Shown in pieces: positions 35,747-45,026 of a DNA stretch of 64,000 nucleotides. The position numbers and the translations under genes are program-made. The DNA is taken from the NCBI RefSeq assembly GCF_006494365.1, contig NZ_VHIP01000002.1, forward strand, positions 248,001 through 312,000, in the 5' to 3' direction. The notes under the pieces were generated by a model. It was not told the origin of the DNA and made no database searches. It saw nothing but the letters and a program-made list of their open reading frames with translations. This DNA comes from Aestuariibacter sp. GS-14 (GTDB lineage Bacteria > Pseudomonadota > Gammaproteobacteria > Enterobacterales > Alteromonadaceae). Position 1 is the stretch's first letter; each line of letters begins with the position of its first letter.

Positions 35747-36256
35747 ATGACTACCGAAGCGCTACCCGTTAATATTGCCATTCTCACTGTTTCCGATACC
35801 CGCACGCTTGATACCGATACATCAGGCCAGTACCTGCAACAGGCGGTGGAAGCGGATGGCCATAACGTAGTCGCCAGAGAACTGGTCGCCGATGACATAT
35901 ACCGGCAACGTGCCGTTGTTTCAGCATGGATTGCCGATCCGGCCGTTGAAGCTGTATTGGTAACAGGGGGAACGGGATTTACCGGCCGGGATTCGACACC
36001 AGAAGCACTGCGCGTGTTGTTTGATAAGGACGTCGATGGCTTTGGCGAATTGTTTCGCTATTTAAGTTATCAGGAAATCGGTACTTCTACCGTGCAGTCA
36101 AGAGCCATCGCCGGTTTCGCCAATCGCACTGTTATTTTCTGTTTACCCGGTTCTACCGGCGCGTGTCGAACCGCCTGGGAAGGCATTATTCAATCGCAAC
36201 TCAATAGTACCCATCGCCCTTGTAATTTTGTTGGTCACCTGAAAGGCACCATGTAA
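35747..36256 (+). CDS. moaB: Molybdopterin adenylyltransferase-like protein MoaB
   Basis: The 169-residue protein has the MoaB/Mog fold: NIAILTVSDTR at the N-terminus, VLVTGGTGFTGRDSTPEALR as the nucleotide and molybdopterin loop, and FCLPGSTGACRTAWEGII. It takes part in adenylating molybdopterin before molybdenum insertion. AAGGA precedes the ATG. It is the first gene of a seven-gene run with overlapping starts; its stop abuts the moaC ATG. moaA, moeA and mobA are not in the window. Confidence 0.92.
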   Translation: MTTEALPVNIAILTVSDTRTLDTDTSGQYLQQAVEADGHNVVARELVADDIYRQRAVVSAWIADPAVEAVLVTGGTGFTGRDSTPEALRVLFDKDVDGFGELFRYLSYQEIGTSTVQSRAIAGFANRTVIFCLPGSTGACRTAWEGIIQSQLNSTHRPCNFVGHLKGTM

Positions 36257-36735
36257 TGGGCTTGTCGCATGTTAACCGACAGGGCGAAGCCAATATGGTG
36301 GATGTCAGCGAGAAAGCGGTAACTGCCAGAGAGGCGATTGCCCAGGGCACCTTGTTGTTGTCGCAGGAGGCTTTTGCCGAAATAAGCGAAAATCGAGCGG
36401 CAAAAGGCGATGTATTGGCCGCCGCGCGTATTGCCGGTATTCAGGGGGCAAAACAATGTGCTAATTTAATTCCGCTGTGCCATCCGTTGGCGCTCAGTAA
36501 AGTGGATATTACCTTTGAATTTGACGAGGTTACTCCGAGCATTGTAGTGCAGTGCCGTTGTAAATTAAAAGGTCAGACCGGCGTGGAAATGGAGGCACTC
36601 ACTGGTGTAAATATTGCGCTTCTAACCTTGTTTGATATGTGCAAAGCGGTAGACCCTAATATGATCATGACCGGCATTCACGTGCTGGAAAAGCGCGGCG
36701 GTAAAACCGGAGACTGGCAACATGGTAACGGTTAA
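36256..36735 (+). CDS. moaC: Cyclic pyranopterin monophosphate synthase MoaC
   Basis: The 159-residue protein matches MoaC: MVDVSEKAVTAREAIAQG, KGDVLAAARIAGIQGAK, LIPLCHPLALSKVDI and the C-terminal KAVDPNMIMTGIHVLEKRGGKTGDW with the active-site lysines. It converts the MoaA product to cyclic pyranopterin monophosphate. It overlaps moaB by one base and moaD by 14 bases. Confidence 0.95.
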   Translation: MGLSHVNRQGEANMVDVSEKAVTAREAIAQGTLLLSQEAFAEISENRAAKGDVLAAARIAGIQGAKQCANLIPLCHPLALSKVDITFEFDEVTPSIVVQCRCKLKGQTGVEMEALTGVNIALLTLFDMCKAVDPNMIMTGIHVLEKRGGKTGDWQHGNG

Positions 36736-36967
36736 ATTTTTCGCTCAGGTACGCGAAATAGCGGGGGTGGATAGTCTCACCATTTCTTTACCTCAGCCGC
36801 CCACTATTGCGGCGTTGCGCACTCAATTAATGCGACAGTCTGCGGCGCTGAATGACGCTCTGCAGGGCAATGTGTTAATGGCGCACAATCAAACGCTCTG
36901 TAACGGCGAAACGAAACTTAATGAACACGATGAAGTGGCTTTCTTTCCGCCCGTCACCGGAGGTTAA
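36722..36967 (+). CDS. moaD: Molybdopterin synthase sulfur carrier MoaD
   Basis: The 81-residue ubiquitin-like protein ends in PPVTGG, the Gly-Gly tail that MoeB adenylates and that carries the thiocarboxylate to MoaE. VKFFAQVREIAGVD is the typical N-terminal strand. It starts inside moaC and its stop abuts the moaE start. Confidence 0.93.
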   Translation: MVTVKFFAQVREIAGVDSLTISLPQPPTIAALRTQLMRQSAALNDALQGNVLMAHNQTLCNGETKLNEHDEVAFFPPVTGG

Positions 36968-37452
36968 TGGTGTTTGCCCGGGTACAGACAAACGATTTCT
37001 CTCAGCAAGCGCTTTACGATGAATTATGCGGTGGTGCTGTGTCACAAGGCGCGGGAGCCATCGTTACATTCACCGGTTTGGTTCGCGATTTTAACGCACA
37101 GGGCGGGATCCAGGGCATTGAGCTGGAGTATTATCCCGGTATGACCGAATCGGCACTCAACGCGCTGTTAACACAAGCCAGCCAACGTTTTGACATTGTT
37201 GATGCTGGCATAATTCATCGCGTGGGCAAACTGGCGAACCATGCGCAGATTGTATGGGTAGGAACGGCATCACAGCATCGTGAGCAGGCGTTTTTAGCGG
37301 CAACCTTTATTATGGATATGTTAAAGCAGTCCGTGCCTATCTGGAAAAAAGAGTGGCAGGGTGATCAGGCTACCTGGGTGGTAGCCAAAACCAACGACGA
37401 CAAAGCTGCAATGCGCTGGCTTAGTGAAAATCAGGATAATGCATGCGACTAA
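36967..37452 (+). CDS. moaE: Molybdopterin synthase catalytic subunit MoaE
   Basis: The 161-residue protein has the MoaE core: GAGAIVTFTGLVRDFN, LELEYYPGM-like ELEYYPGMTE, IIHRVGKL, VGTASQHREQAFLAATFIMDMLKQSVPIWKKEWQGD. It forms the heterotetramer with MoaD and makes the dithiolene of molybdopterin. It overlaps modA by 10 bp, linking cofactor synthesis to molybdate uptake. Confidence 0.94.
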   Translation: MVFARVQTNDFSQQALYDELCGGAVSQGAGAIVTFTGLVRDFNAQGGIQGIELEYYPGMTESALNALLTQASQRFDIVDAGIIHRVGKLANHAQIVWVGTASQHREQAFLAATFIMDMLKQSVPIWKKEWQGDQATWVVAKTNDDKAAMRWLSENQDNACD

Positions 37453-38213
37453 GCATTACCGGGCTGCTGATTGGATTGGCGTGTCTGTTGTTTGTTACGC
37501 AGGCAAAACCCCAAACTCAGGCTGTTACGCTTAATGTGGCTGTGGCGGCAAACTTTGCTCAGCCGTTAACGATGATTGCAGATAGTTATTTTGTAAAAAC
37601 CGGCCACCGTATTCACATTACGGTGGGTTCCAGTGGTGCTTTGTTTGCGCAAATTGTGCATGGGGCGCCTTTTGATGTGTTCTTGTCTGCCGATGCTAAA
37701 CGGCCTGAAGCGCTGGTTGAACAAGGGCTGGCCGAGTCTGACGATGTTGTAACGTATGCTCGCGGGCAGCTGGCTTTAATTGGGGCAGGCGAAAGCGGCG
37801 TTAACGCTCTGTTAGAAGCCGCTGATTCGACACGCATTGCAATAGCCGATCCGCGACTTGCCCCTTATGGCCTTGCCGCGCAGCAATTTTTAACTGGAAT
37901 GGGCCTTTGGGAACACATGGGTAGCCGGTTAATACGAGGCAGTAATATTCAGCAAACACTGCAATTCTGGCAAACCGGCAATGTACAATTGGCGTTGATT
38001 GCGGCTTCCCAGTGTGTAAGTTACCAACTCTCCTGCGTTATGATTGATGCAGAAAAACATACCGATATTGTTCAAAAACTCAGTGTGGTAGGGCGTTCTC
38101 ACAACAAAGACATTGCCCGTGATTTTGTATCCTACTTGCTGTCGCACGAAGTGCAGCATCAGTTGTCGGCAATGGGATATTTACCAGTAAGCCCCACGGG
38201 AGAGTCGCGCTAA
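37443..38213 (+). CDS. modA: Molybdate-binding periplasmic protein ModA
   Basis: The 256-residue protein has a signal peptide (ITGLLIGLACLLFVTQA) and a ModA-type binding fold: LNVAVAANFAQPLTMIADSY, VGSSGALFAQIVHGAPFDVFLSADAKRPEAL and DPRLAPYGLAAQQFL, where oxyanion-contacting Ser and Tyr residues lie. It delivers molybdate or tungstate to ModBC. It overlaps modB by one base. Confidence 0.93.
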   Translation: MRLSITGLLIGLACLLFVTQAKPQTQAVTLNVAVAANFAQPLTMIADSYFVKTGHRIHITVGSSGALFAQIVHGAPFDVFLSADAKRPEALVEQGLAESDDVVTYARGQLALIGAGESGVNALLEAADSTRIAIADPRLAPYGLAAQQFLTGMGLWEHMGSRLIRGSNIQQTLQFWQTGNVQLALIAASQCVSYQLSCVMIDAEKHTDIVQKLSVVGRSHNKDIARDFVSYLLSHEVQHQLSAMGYLPVSPTGESR

Positions 38214-38887
38214 TGGATATTCAGGCCATCTGGTTAACCGCAAAACTGGCATTGGTGACTACCCTTATCCTGATGGTCGTTGCCGTACCTATGGCCTGGT
38301 GGCTGAGCCGGTGGCAGGGTGCTGGAAAAGCGCTGGTTCAGGCAATTATCGCGTTACCACTGGTACTGCCTCCCACTGTTTTGGGGTTTTATTTACTCAT
38401 CGCTTTTTCACCTAATAATGCCTTTGGGCAAGGATGGCAGGCGCTGTTTGGTTCGCCGTTGGCGTTTACTTTTGAAGCATTGGTGATTGGATCGGTGCTG
38501 TATTCTTTGCCTTTTGCCGTACAGCCTTTGCATGCAGGATTTTCTCAACTCCAACCAGCCTTGTTAGAAACAGCGGCCATGCTCAATGTTCCATCAACCG
38601 CTCGATGGCGTTACATTATCCTGCCAGCCATGCTTCCCCATGCGCTTATCGCCGCTGGCTTGAGTTTTGCGCATACCATTGGCGAGTTTGGTGTGGTGTT
38701 AATGATAGGCGGCAATATTCCCGGCGAGACCCGTGTTGCCTCTATTGCACTGTTTGATCACGTTGAAGCGTTAGATTATACGCAGGCTCATCAATTAGCC
38801 GCAGTGCTGCTCGTGGTGTCATTACTGCTGCTTATTGCGTTGTATTGGCGTCAGGGCAAGGGAGGCGCACAATGGCGTGCCATGTGA
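38213..38887 (+). CDS. modB: Molybdate ABC transporter permease ModB
   Basis: The 224-residue protein has about five membrane helices (LALVTTLILMVVAVPMAWW, AIIALPLVLPPTVLGFYLLI, ALVIGSVLYSLPFAV and a C-terminal LAAVLLVVSLLLLIAL) and the ABC-coupling EAA-like loop LLETAAMLNVPSTARWRYIILPAMLP. It forms the inner-membrane channel. Its last codons overlap the modC start. Confidence 0.94.
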   Translation: MDIQAIWLTAKLALVTTLILMVVAVPMAWWLSRWQGAGKALVQAIIALPLVLPPTVLGFYLLIAFSPNNAFGQGWQALFGSPLAFTFEALVIGSVLYSLPFAVQPLHAGFSQLQPALLETAAMLNVPSTARWRYIILPAMLPHALIAAGLSFAHTIGEFGVVLMIGGNIPGETRVASIALFDHVEALDYTQAHQLAAVLLVVSLLLLIALYWRQGKGGAQWRAM

Positions 38888-39921
38888 ATATTGAACGCGG
38901 TGACTTCCGGCTGAACGTAACGTTATCTCTGTCGGAAAGTGTACGCTGGCTGGGCATTGTGGGGCCGTCTGGTGCGGGCAAATCAACACTCATGCGTAGC
39001 TTGGCCGGATTGGAGCAATCATCTCAAATAACAGGCTTTACTGATTGGGCTGCATCAACGGATGGCAAATCCATTAAAACCGTATTGGTGTCTTCACAGA
39101 CCCCTTTGTTTCCCGCGTTATCGGTATCCGGTAACTTAGCACTGGTTGCAAGTAGCAATCAGGTTAATTCTGCAGAGCTACGCCAGATTATTCAGGATTT
39201 CGAATGTCACTCGCTGCTAAACAAAGCGGTAAACGCATTATCGGGTGGCGAAGCCCAGCGAGTTGCCATTGCCCGTGCGTTACTGGCCAGACCGTCGGTA
39301 TTGTTGTTAGATGAAAGCACCAGCGCAATGGATACACAACTGCGCGCGCGTGTATTATCAGCCTTGCAACAGCATACTCAGCACACCTGCAAAGTGATAT
39401 GGGTTAGTCATGACTGGCAGGACATTGCCCGCTATTGTGATGAGGTAGCCGTTATTCAGCATGGGCAGCAGGTGCTTCAGGATGCGCCTGCAGCAGCGCT
39501 GAGCCGGGCCGGTGCCGACCAGACAGTTAACGGGCTAACGGGCAGTATTTTGCAAGGGCCGGTTGTTGAAAAAGAAGCAGACTTTTTGGTGTTTTCCATT
39601 GGTAAACACAAGGTAGTAACCCGGGCAATGGAAAACCCTGGAGACCGCGCTACATTGCTGGTGGATGCTCGGCATGTACTTATCTCAAAAGTACCACTTG
39701 CCCCTGCACAGGTTGGGTATGTAAATCGATTGCAGGTATCGGTAACCGGTATTGCAACCGACCAACATAGCGGTCTGCAACAGCTCACCTTGCAATGTGA
39801 AGATCAGGTTTTGTATTCGTTGTTGGAAGTCCCTGCTGCCCGGCAACTGTCAATTGCAACGGGCGAGGCCGTGTATGCCTACTTTGGCGCAGGCACATTG
39901 CCTGCCAGCCAGAGTAGTTAA
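38872..39921 (+). CDS. modC: Molybdate ABC transporter ATPase ModC
   Basis: The start is ATG 38872 with GGAGG six bases before it, inside the end of modB. The 349-residue product has Walker A GPSGAGKST, signature LSGGEAQRV, Walker B VLLLDESTSAMD and the H-loop WVSHD. A C-terminal TOBE/mop-like domain follows (about 285-345), which binds oxyanion in regulation. The signature Asp loop and H are intact. It ends the moa-mod operon; its stop overlaps the end of hemN on the other strand by 4 bp, with no terminator between. Confidence 0.92.
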   Translation: MACHVNIERGDFRLNVTLSLSESVRWLGIVGPSGAGKSTLMRSLAGLEQSSQITGFTDWAASTDGKSIKTVLVSSQTPLFPALSVSGNLALVASSNQVNSAELRQIIQDFECHSLLNKAVNALSGGEAQRVAIARALLARPSVLLLDESTSAMDTQLRARVLSALQQHTQHTCKVIWVSHDWQDIARYCDEVAVIQHGQQVLQDAPAAALSRAGADQTVNGLTGSILQGPVVEKEADFLVFSIGKHKVVTRAMENPGDRATLLVDARHVLISKVPLAPAQVGYVNRLQVSVTGIATDQHSGLQQLTLQCEDQVLYSLLEVPAARQLSIATGEAVYAYFGAGTLPASQSS

Positions 39922-41309
39922 ATGACTCTTGAGTAGCGTTGTTGGTGCAGTTTACCTGCCAAATAGGCATCAAAACTCATACTGATGATGCGTATCAGCA
40001 ATCTGGCTTTGGGGTCAACATCAATTGACGTTGCACTTACCGATACCAGTTCATCCTGAATGAACGGCGTGAGTTTATCAATGGACTCTGCAAAGTAGGG
40101 ATAAAAGTCGATGTCCCATTTTTCCTCAATGTCGGCAATACTGACCTTCAGGTTACACATCAGCGCCATGATAACATCGCGGCGGATCATGTCGTCACGG
40201 CTAAGCTGAGTGCCCTTAATAACCACAGAGGTACCCGCGTCCAATGCCGCGTAATATTCGTTGAGCGCTTTAGGATTTTGCCCGTACATGTCGAAGATTG
40301 CTGATATCGATGACACACCAAGACCGAGCATGTCCAATTCGCCCAGTGTGGTATAGCCCTGAAAATTCCGGTGTAGCTCACCGCGTTGTTGCGCGATGGC
40401 CAATTCGTCATTCTGTTTGGCAAAATGGTCCATGCCGATCAGTGCATAACCAGCCTGAGTGAGGCTGGTCATGGCCAGTTTCATTAGGGTAAGTTTTGTT
40501 TGTGCGCTGGGCAACCATTCCTCTTTTATTTTCCGTTGTGCGGCGAAGCGGTCTGGCAAATGCGCATAACTAAATAATGAAATTCGCTCGGGATCCATGG
40601 CCTTCACTGCGGCCAGGGTAGTTTTAAAAGTTTGCTCGGTTTGATGAGGCAAGCCGTAGATTAGATCTAAATTTACTGAATCGAAACCGGTTTCGCGGGC
40701 GTGGGATACCAGTTCTGCAATATGTGAGGTACTTTGGATACGATTAATCGCCTGCTGAACATCAAAGTTGATATCCTGTACGCCAATGCTCAGGCGTTTG
40801 TATCCCAGGTTTGCCAGGCCAGTCAGGTATTGTTTGTCTACGTGACGCGGATCAATTTCAATACTGCATTCGGCATTGGCTTTGAAATCAAAAGCCTGCT
40901 TTAACATGGTAATAAGGCGCGTGTGTTGTTCAATCGAGAAGAAGCTCGGTGAGCCCCCGCCCAGGTGTAATTGGCCTACTTTGTAGTGTTTGAAAGCCTT
41001 TTGCCTGAGCGCAATTTCTTTTGCCAGATAATCCAGATAACGGTCGGCTTTGTCGTTATGCCGGGTGACGATTTTATTGCAGCCACAGTAGTAACAAAGC
41101 TGATGGCAAAACGGAATATGCACATAAAGCGATAAATCCCGCGTGGGGCTATCGGTAGCCGCTGCCAACAGGCTGGTGTCGTTTACTTCGTTGTTGAATT
41201 CCAGAGCAGTGGGGTAGGAGGTATAGCGAGGACCGTTTAAGTTGTATTTATTGAGTAAAGCAGGGTCAAAAAAATCAGGTGTTTGGATCATAGCGGGCTC
41301 AGGTCTCAT
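39918..41309 (-). CDS. hemN: Oxygen-independent coproporphyrinogen III dehydrogenase HemN
   Basis: The protein has 463 residues from ATG 41309, or 457 from ATG 41291 (MIQTPDFFD), neither with a strong ribosome site. The radical-SAM cluster is HIPFCHQLCYYCGCNKIVTRH (CxxxCxxC plus the extra Cys), followed by LHLGGGSPSFF and IEIDPRHVDKQYL. It decarboxylates coproporphyrinogen III to protoporphyrinogen IX without oxygen, in the cytoplasm. An FNR-like box lies 54 bp upstream, as expected for an anaerobic haem gene. It sits beside the moa/mod operon, tail to tail. Confidence 0.94.
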   Translation of the reverse strand: MRPEPAMIQTPDFFDPALLNKYNLNGPRYTSYPTALEFNNEVNDTSLLAAATDSPTRDLSLYVHIPFCHQLCYYCGCNKIVTRHNDKADRYLDYLAKEIALRQKAFKHYKVGQLHLGGGSPSFFSIEQHTRLITMLKQAFDFKANAECSIEIDPRHVDKQYLTGLANLGYKRLSIGVQDINFDVQQAINRIQSTSHIAELVSHARETGFDSVNLDLIYGLPHQTEQTFKTTLAAVKAMDPERISLFSYAHLPDRFAAQRKIKEEWLPSAQTKLTLMKLAMTSLTQAGYALIGMDHFAKQNDELAIAQQRGELHRNFQGYTTLGELDMLGLGVSSISAIFDMYGQNPKALNEYYAALDAGTSVVIKGTQLSRDDMIRRDVIMALMCNLKVSIADIEEKWDIDFYPYFAESIDKLTPFIQDELVSVSATSIDVDPKARLLIRIISMSFDAYLAGKLHQQRYSRVI

Positions 41310-41362
41310 TACGGTGCAATTAGGGTAATGAGATAAGCCTACCTGACTGGCTGAGATCTTCC

Positions 41363-41376
41363 TTGATCTCGTTCAA
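41363..41376 (-). promoter_or_regulatory. FNR-like box upstream of hemN
   Basis: TTGATCTCGTTCAA differs from TTGAT-N4-ATCAA by one base. Its centre (41369.5) lies about -43 from a start near 41326 that would be set by TTATCT (41331-41336) as -10, the class II activation position. Confidence 0.62.
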
Positions 41377-41392
41377 TAAAATGTTGTATGGC

Positions 41393-43951
41393 TTAAAACT
41401 GCGTTCGCAGTGTTACGCCATAGGTGCGTGGCATGCCAGGATAAGCCATGATTTTGCCGGTTTGTACTGGTACATCAAACCCATTTTTTGCAACGTATTG
41501 GGTATCGAAAAGATTCTTACTCCACAGAATAATCTGACTTTGCCACTCTGGCAGTTCCCACATCCAACTGGCATTGACGATATCAAAATCGCCGACATGT
41601 TTAAACGGATCGGCCGTGTCATCAAGAAACAGATCGCCGGTATACTGGTAGTCGACGCGAAGGGTAGTGGGCAGGTTAAATATATCTGCATACTGCTCGA
41701 CACCCAGGGTATAACGGGTTTGCGGCTCAAAACCAACCCGGTCGCCAGCTCGCGAACAATAAGGATCGGTAGGGTGCAGCCTGCCTGGGTCGTCAATACC
41801 TGTGTGCCAGCTGTATGCCACCCAGCAAGTACCGTTTTCAAACTCGTCAAAGTGTGCCAGTGTGCGGGCAAAATTCAGTGTTACTTGTGTAGAATCCAGC
41901 GGCAGCCAGGTGATATCTAATTCCAGTCCTTTGGTTTCTATTGTCCCTGCGTTTTGCAGATTAAAACCGGTGCCGGTAAAGGTGGAAGCCTGAAAATCTT
42001 CGATGTCGGTGCGATGAACTGCCAGATTCACACGTAAATCGTGTTCTGGAAAATCCTGTTTCACACCAAGCTCAAAAGCGTTGGATTTCTCTGGTAAGAA
42101 CACAGGATCAAAGCCCGGCGCGATGCGGTCGGTGTTGATACCGCCAGATTTAAATCCATTGCCCCAGGATGCATAGAACAACTGGTTACTGTTGGGCTGA
42201 TAACTCAGTTTTACCGTGCCACTGGTGTTGTTATACGACAACGCTTCCTGCATAGGCGGGCGGGGGAGCACTGAAGCCGTATTCAGAAAGTAAAACCCCC
42301 ACCCGGCAGTTTGAAACGGGGCAATGGCTGCCAGAGAGGCGGCATCAGGCAGCGAGCCAGTGCTGAGTGCTGCTCCAATTGCGGCCAAAGCCGGACCTGC
42401 TGCAAATGGGTTGGGGAAATCCGACGGGTTCATGGAAAGCCCGTCGATGCCCGGCCCTGTTTCGGTGTACTGGCCGTCTAACGACTTGTTTTCACGGGTA
42501 AACCGAATGCCCGTTGTGAGTGTCCACTGGGGTAAAAATTGCCAGTCAGATTGCGCAAACAAGGCAATACTGTCCTGATCCTGATTGGCGGTATGATAAA
42601 ACGCTGTTCCACCGGGGGTAGCTGGTGCGGCAGGCGCAATAAACCCACCAGATAACGCGCTTAGCGTGTTTAATCCGTCTACCAGTGGTTGTAACTCACT
42701 GGCGCTTACATTAAAGAAAGTTGGGAAGTCACTGCCAATTTGATTGGTAAAGGCTAAGTTTAGCGATTGGTGGAATAAAAATGCGCCCACAATCGCGTTG
42801 AAATCCGTTTGTTGATAATGAAGCCTCAGTTCCTGGGATACTGCTTGCTGGGTAGCGTCATTGGTGGTTGACAACAGGCTGACATCGCTGAAGTCTGTGT
42901 CGGTATTGTCAAAGCTATCAAACTGACGGTACGCCGTTACGGACACCAGGGTTAATGTATCATTGAGTTGCCAGTCAAGCTGGGCTGACAAGCCCTTATC
43001 CTGCATGGCTGATCGAGGTGATGTGGATAATGCGGTCTGATAATTAAAGTATTGTTCACGAGTAAAAATACTCCCCCCAAGCAATGGCGACGACAAAATA
43101 GCATCAGTACCGAATTTTCCGTCAACATCGCTAGCCTGCAAATTGCCCCGCCATGTGAGTGCTGCACAGCAGCGTTCGTCTAATTCTGCATAGTCTGCAA
43201 TCACTCTTACGGAAATATCCTGCGATGGGGTGAATAGCGCCTGTAGTCTGATCCCTGAGCGATCACGGTTGTTCAGCTCGGCGTCAGGATGAGCTGTGTC
43301 TTCTACCCAACCATCGCGTTGTGAACTAAATCCACTGATCCGAAACGCCAGGATGTCATCGATTGCAGTAAATGACGCTGCACCATTCAAATTAAGCGTA
43401 TTGTAATTACCCGCACTGACCTGGAAAAAACCGCTGTTGTCGAAATCTGGTGCCTGAGTATTAATCACTACGGCGCCTGACGGGGTATTTTTCCCGAATA
43501 AACTGCCTTGAGGACCACGCAGGATCTCTACTGTGCTAATGTCGGTAAGGTCGTTGATCACGGAGTTTTGACGAGCGCGGTATACGCCATCTACATACAG
43601 ACCCACTGAGGACTCAAAGCCAAAATTTTGTGACGAGGTGCCTATGCCCCGAATGGCAAACGCGCTATTGGTTGCACTCTGGCTTTGGAAAGCCGAAAGC
43701 GTAGGCACACCGCGCTCAATATCATAAATATCGAAAACCGCCTTTTCTGCCAGCACAGTACCATTTAATGCTGTAACGGCAACAGGCACTTCCTGGAGGT
43801 TTTGAGTTCGCTTTTGTGCGCTTACTTCAATTATTTCCAGTTTGGGAGGCTCTTCTGACTGTGCTATCGCAGAAAACGCAAGTGATGATAAAGGTACAGA
43901 TGCAATTACACTGCGAAGTAGTAAAGGAGAGAGTGGTCGGGCTTTGGTCAT
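41393..43951 (-). CDS. TonB-dependent outer-membrane receptor
   Basis: The 852-residue protein has a signal peptide (SVIASVPLSSLAFSAIAQ), a TonB-box-like segment (EIIEVSAQKR), a plug domain (NLQEVPVAVTALNG, FAIRGIGTS, VEILRGPQGSLFGKNTPSGAVVI) and a beta-barrel ending in aromatic F (PRTYGVTLRTQF). It belongs to the broad branch common in marine Alteromonadales. The imported substrate cannot be read from the sequence. It ends 84 bp upstream of hemN on the same strand. Whether it shares the FNR-type control is doubtful, since the box lies between the two genes. Confidence 0.9.
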   Translation of the reverse strand: MTKARPLSPLLLRSVIASVPLSSLAFSAIAQSEEPPKLEIIEVSAQKRTQNLQEVPVAVTALNGTVLAEKAVFDIYDIERGVPTLSAFQSQSATNSAFAIRGIGTSSQNFGFESSVGLYVDGVYRARQNSVINDLTDISTVEILRGPQGSLFGKNTPSGAVVINTQAPDFDNSGFFQVSAGNYNTLNLNGAASFTAIDDILAFRISGFSSQRDGWVEDTAHPDAELNNRDRSGIRLQALFTPSQDISVRVIADYAELDERCCAALTWRGNLQASDVDGKFGTDAILSSPLLGGSIFTREQYFNYQTALSTSPRSAMQDKGLSAQLDWQLNDTLTLVSVTAYRQFDSFDNTDTDFSDVSLLSTTNDATQQAVSQELRLHYQQTDFNAIVGAFLFHQSLNLAFTNQIGSDFPTFFNVSASELQPLVDGLNTLSALSGGFIAPAAPATPGGTAFYHTANQDQDSIALFAQSDWQFLPQWTLTTGIRFTRENKSLDGQYTETGPGIDGLSMNPSDFPNPFAAGPALAAIGAALSTGSLPDAASLAAIAPFQTAGWGFYFLNTASVLPRPPMQEALSYNNTSGTVKLSYQPNSNQLFYASWGNGFKSGGINTDRIAPGFDPVFLPEKSNAFELGVKQDFPEHDLRVNLAVHRTDIEDFQASTFTGTGFNLQNAGTIETKGLELDITWLPLDSTQVTLNFARTLAHFDEFENGTCWVAYSWHTGIDDPGRLHPTDPYCSRAGDRVGFEPQTRYTLGVEQYADIFNLPTTLRVDYQYTGDLFLDDTADPFKHVGDFDIVNASWMWELPEWQSQIILWSKNLFDTQYVAKNGFDVPVQTGKIMAYPGMPRTYGVTLRTQF

Positions 43952-44082
43952 TGTGAGTTCCTGTCATTACCCTGATACAGCAAAGTAGGCGCAGTGTAAC
44001 GCAATTTTTTAACAATTGAAGTGTTGGCAAGTGATAAATGAGATTGAATCAGTCTAAGAAAATGGGTGCAGAAAACAAAAAA

Positions 44083-44098
44083 CGGGCAAGGATGCCCG
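44083..44098 (-). terminator. Intrinsic terminator of the 89-residue secreted protein gene
   Basis: CGGGCA-AGGA-TGCCCG forms a 6 bp GC stem. On the minus strand it is followed by TTTTTTG. Confidence 0.85.
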
Positions 44099-44119
44099 CT
44101 CTTTTGATGAAGAGAACGT

Positions 44120-44389
44120 CTAGCGAAGCTGGGTTAATGCTGGCAGATGCAGTGTGCGCGCTTCAACAACGTTATTAAAATGACTGACCGTTGAAGACTG
44201 ACTGGTTTGGGCATGCATAATTAGCTGGCGAACAGGTAAACCATCATTATCCTGTCTGGCCTTCTTTGCCACTTGTACCTTGCTTAGTGTGCTTCCTTCA
44301 GTTGATTTAGTAGCTTGTTCGTCAGCAGTTACGAACGGTGCTACACTGATAAAGCAAAAAGCAGTAATGTATTTCATCATGGTTTTCAT
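44120..44389 (-). CDS. Small secreted hypothetical protein
   Basis: ATG 44389 (MKTMMKYITAFCFISVAPFVTA) is chosen because it gives a clean signal peptide, with a G-rich stretch upstream. A GTG at 44404 would add five residues. The 89-residue product has a mature part of about 65 residues that is polar, with a basic segment (KVQVAKKARQDND) and no cysteines. I recognise no family. It has its own terminator and lies between a TonB receptor and the first DUF3718 gene. Confidence 0.6.
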   Translation of the reverse strand: MKTMMKYITAFCFISVAPFVTADEQATKSTEGSTLSKVQVAKKARQDNDGLPVRQLIMHAQTSQSSTVSHFNNVVEARTLHLPALTQLR

Positions 44390-44542
44390 CTCAGACACCC
44401 CCACATGTTCTGTAACTTCATTAAAACCTATCTCGTTGTGACAGGGTAGGTTGGGTCTTATACATGCGTATTTTTTTTAATACGTAAATTTAGGGCTGAT
44501 ACAATTTCATACTTTTATAGATGTTTAGTATGTCAAAAAGAA

Positions 44543-44561
44543 AAGGCGCACTAGGCGCCTT
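44543..44561 (-). terminator. Intrinsic terminator of the first DUF3718 gene
   Basis: AAGGCGC (44543-44549) pairs with GCGCCTT (44555-44561). The minus-strand continuation is TTTCTTTTT. It lies 70 bp after the stop, leaving a long 3' untranslated region. Confidence 0.8.
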
Positions 44562-44630
44562 ATCTGCAAGGCGTTTCCGCCTCGCTACCATGTTGACTGG
44601 TGTCATGAACACATGGTGTCACGAAATCTC

Positions 44631-45026
44631 TTACAGACGTTCTGTTAAAGCCTGAGCAACGGCGTGGTCTTGCAAACCGTTTTCGTTAATCCAGGCTTGC
44701 AGTGTTTTGCCATCTTTTTCCGGCTCTTGCAGGTCACGGCTTGGCATTTTCTTCACAAGCAGCGTACCAACTTCTATTGAATCATTTGAGATTGCAGTGC
44801 GGATTAAACTTTGGCCGTTACATGAAATACCAGTGTAGTAATCATGCAGTTTCATGCGGTAATCTGATTCAACAGAGCGCATTTTTTTGCGCAGTTCGCC
44901 TTTGTCGTCGGCACTTACGATAGTGCAGATGTTAGCCAGGGCTTCGTTTACATCAGCTTGCGCAGTCGCAGATACACCAAGGCTAGCAGTAACAATCAGG
45001 GCAGCAGTTTTAGCAAATTTCAACAT
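44631..45026 (-). CDS. DUF3718 family secreted protein (copy 1)
   Basis: The 131-residue protein has a signal peptide (KTAALIVTASLGVSATAQA) and a DUF3718 domain: EALANICTIVSADDKGELRKKMRSVESDYRMKLHDYYTGISCNGQSLIR. Two cysteines probably form one disulfide. The family is periplasmic, common in Alteromonadales and Vibrionales, and has no known role. A close paralogue lies at 46576-46971 with conserved promoter-region and 3' elements, and a diguanylate cyclase sits between the two. Confidence 0.85.
   Translation of the reverse strand: MLKFAKTAALIVTASLGVSATAQADVNEALANICTIVSADDKGELRKKMRSVESDYRMKLHDYYTGISCNGQSLIRTAISNDSIEVGTLLVKKMPSRDLQEPEKDGKTLQAWINENGLQDHAVAQALTERL

Noticed and set aside
41363-41920. 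185-residue plus-strand frame at the end of the TonB receptor
   Set aside because: It is antisense to conserved barrel strands of the receptor and resembles no protein family.
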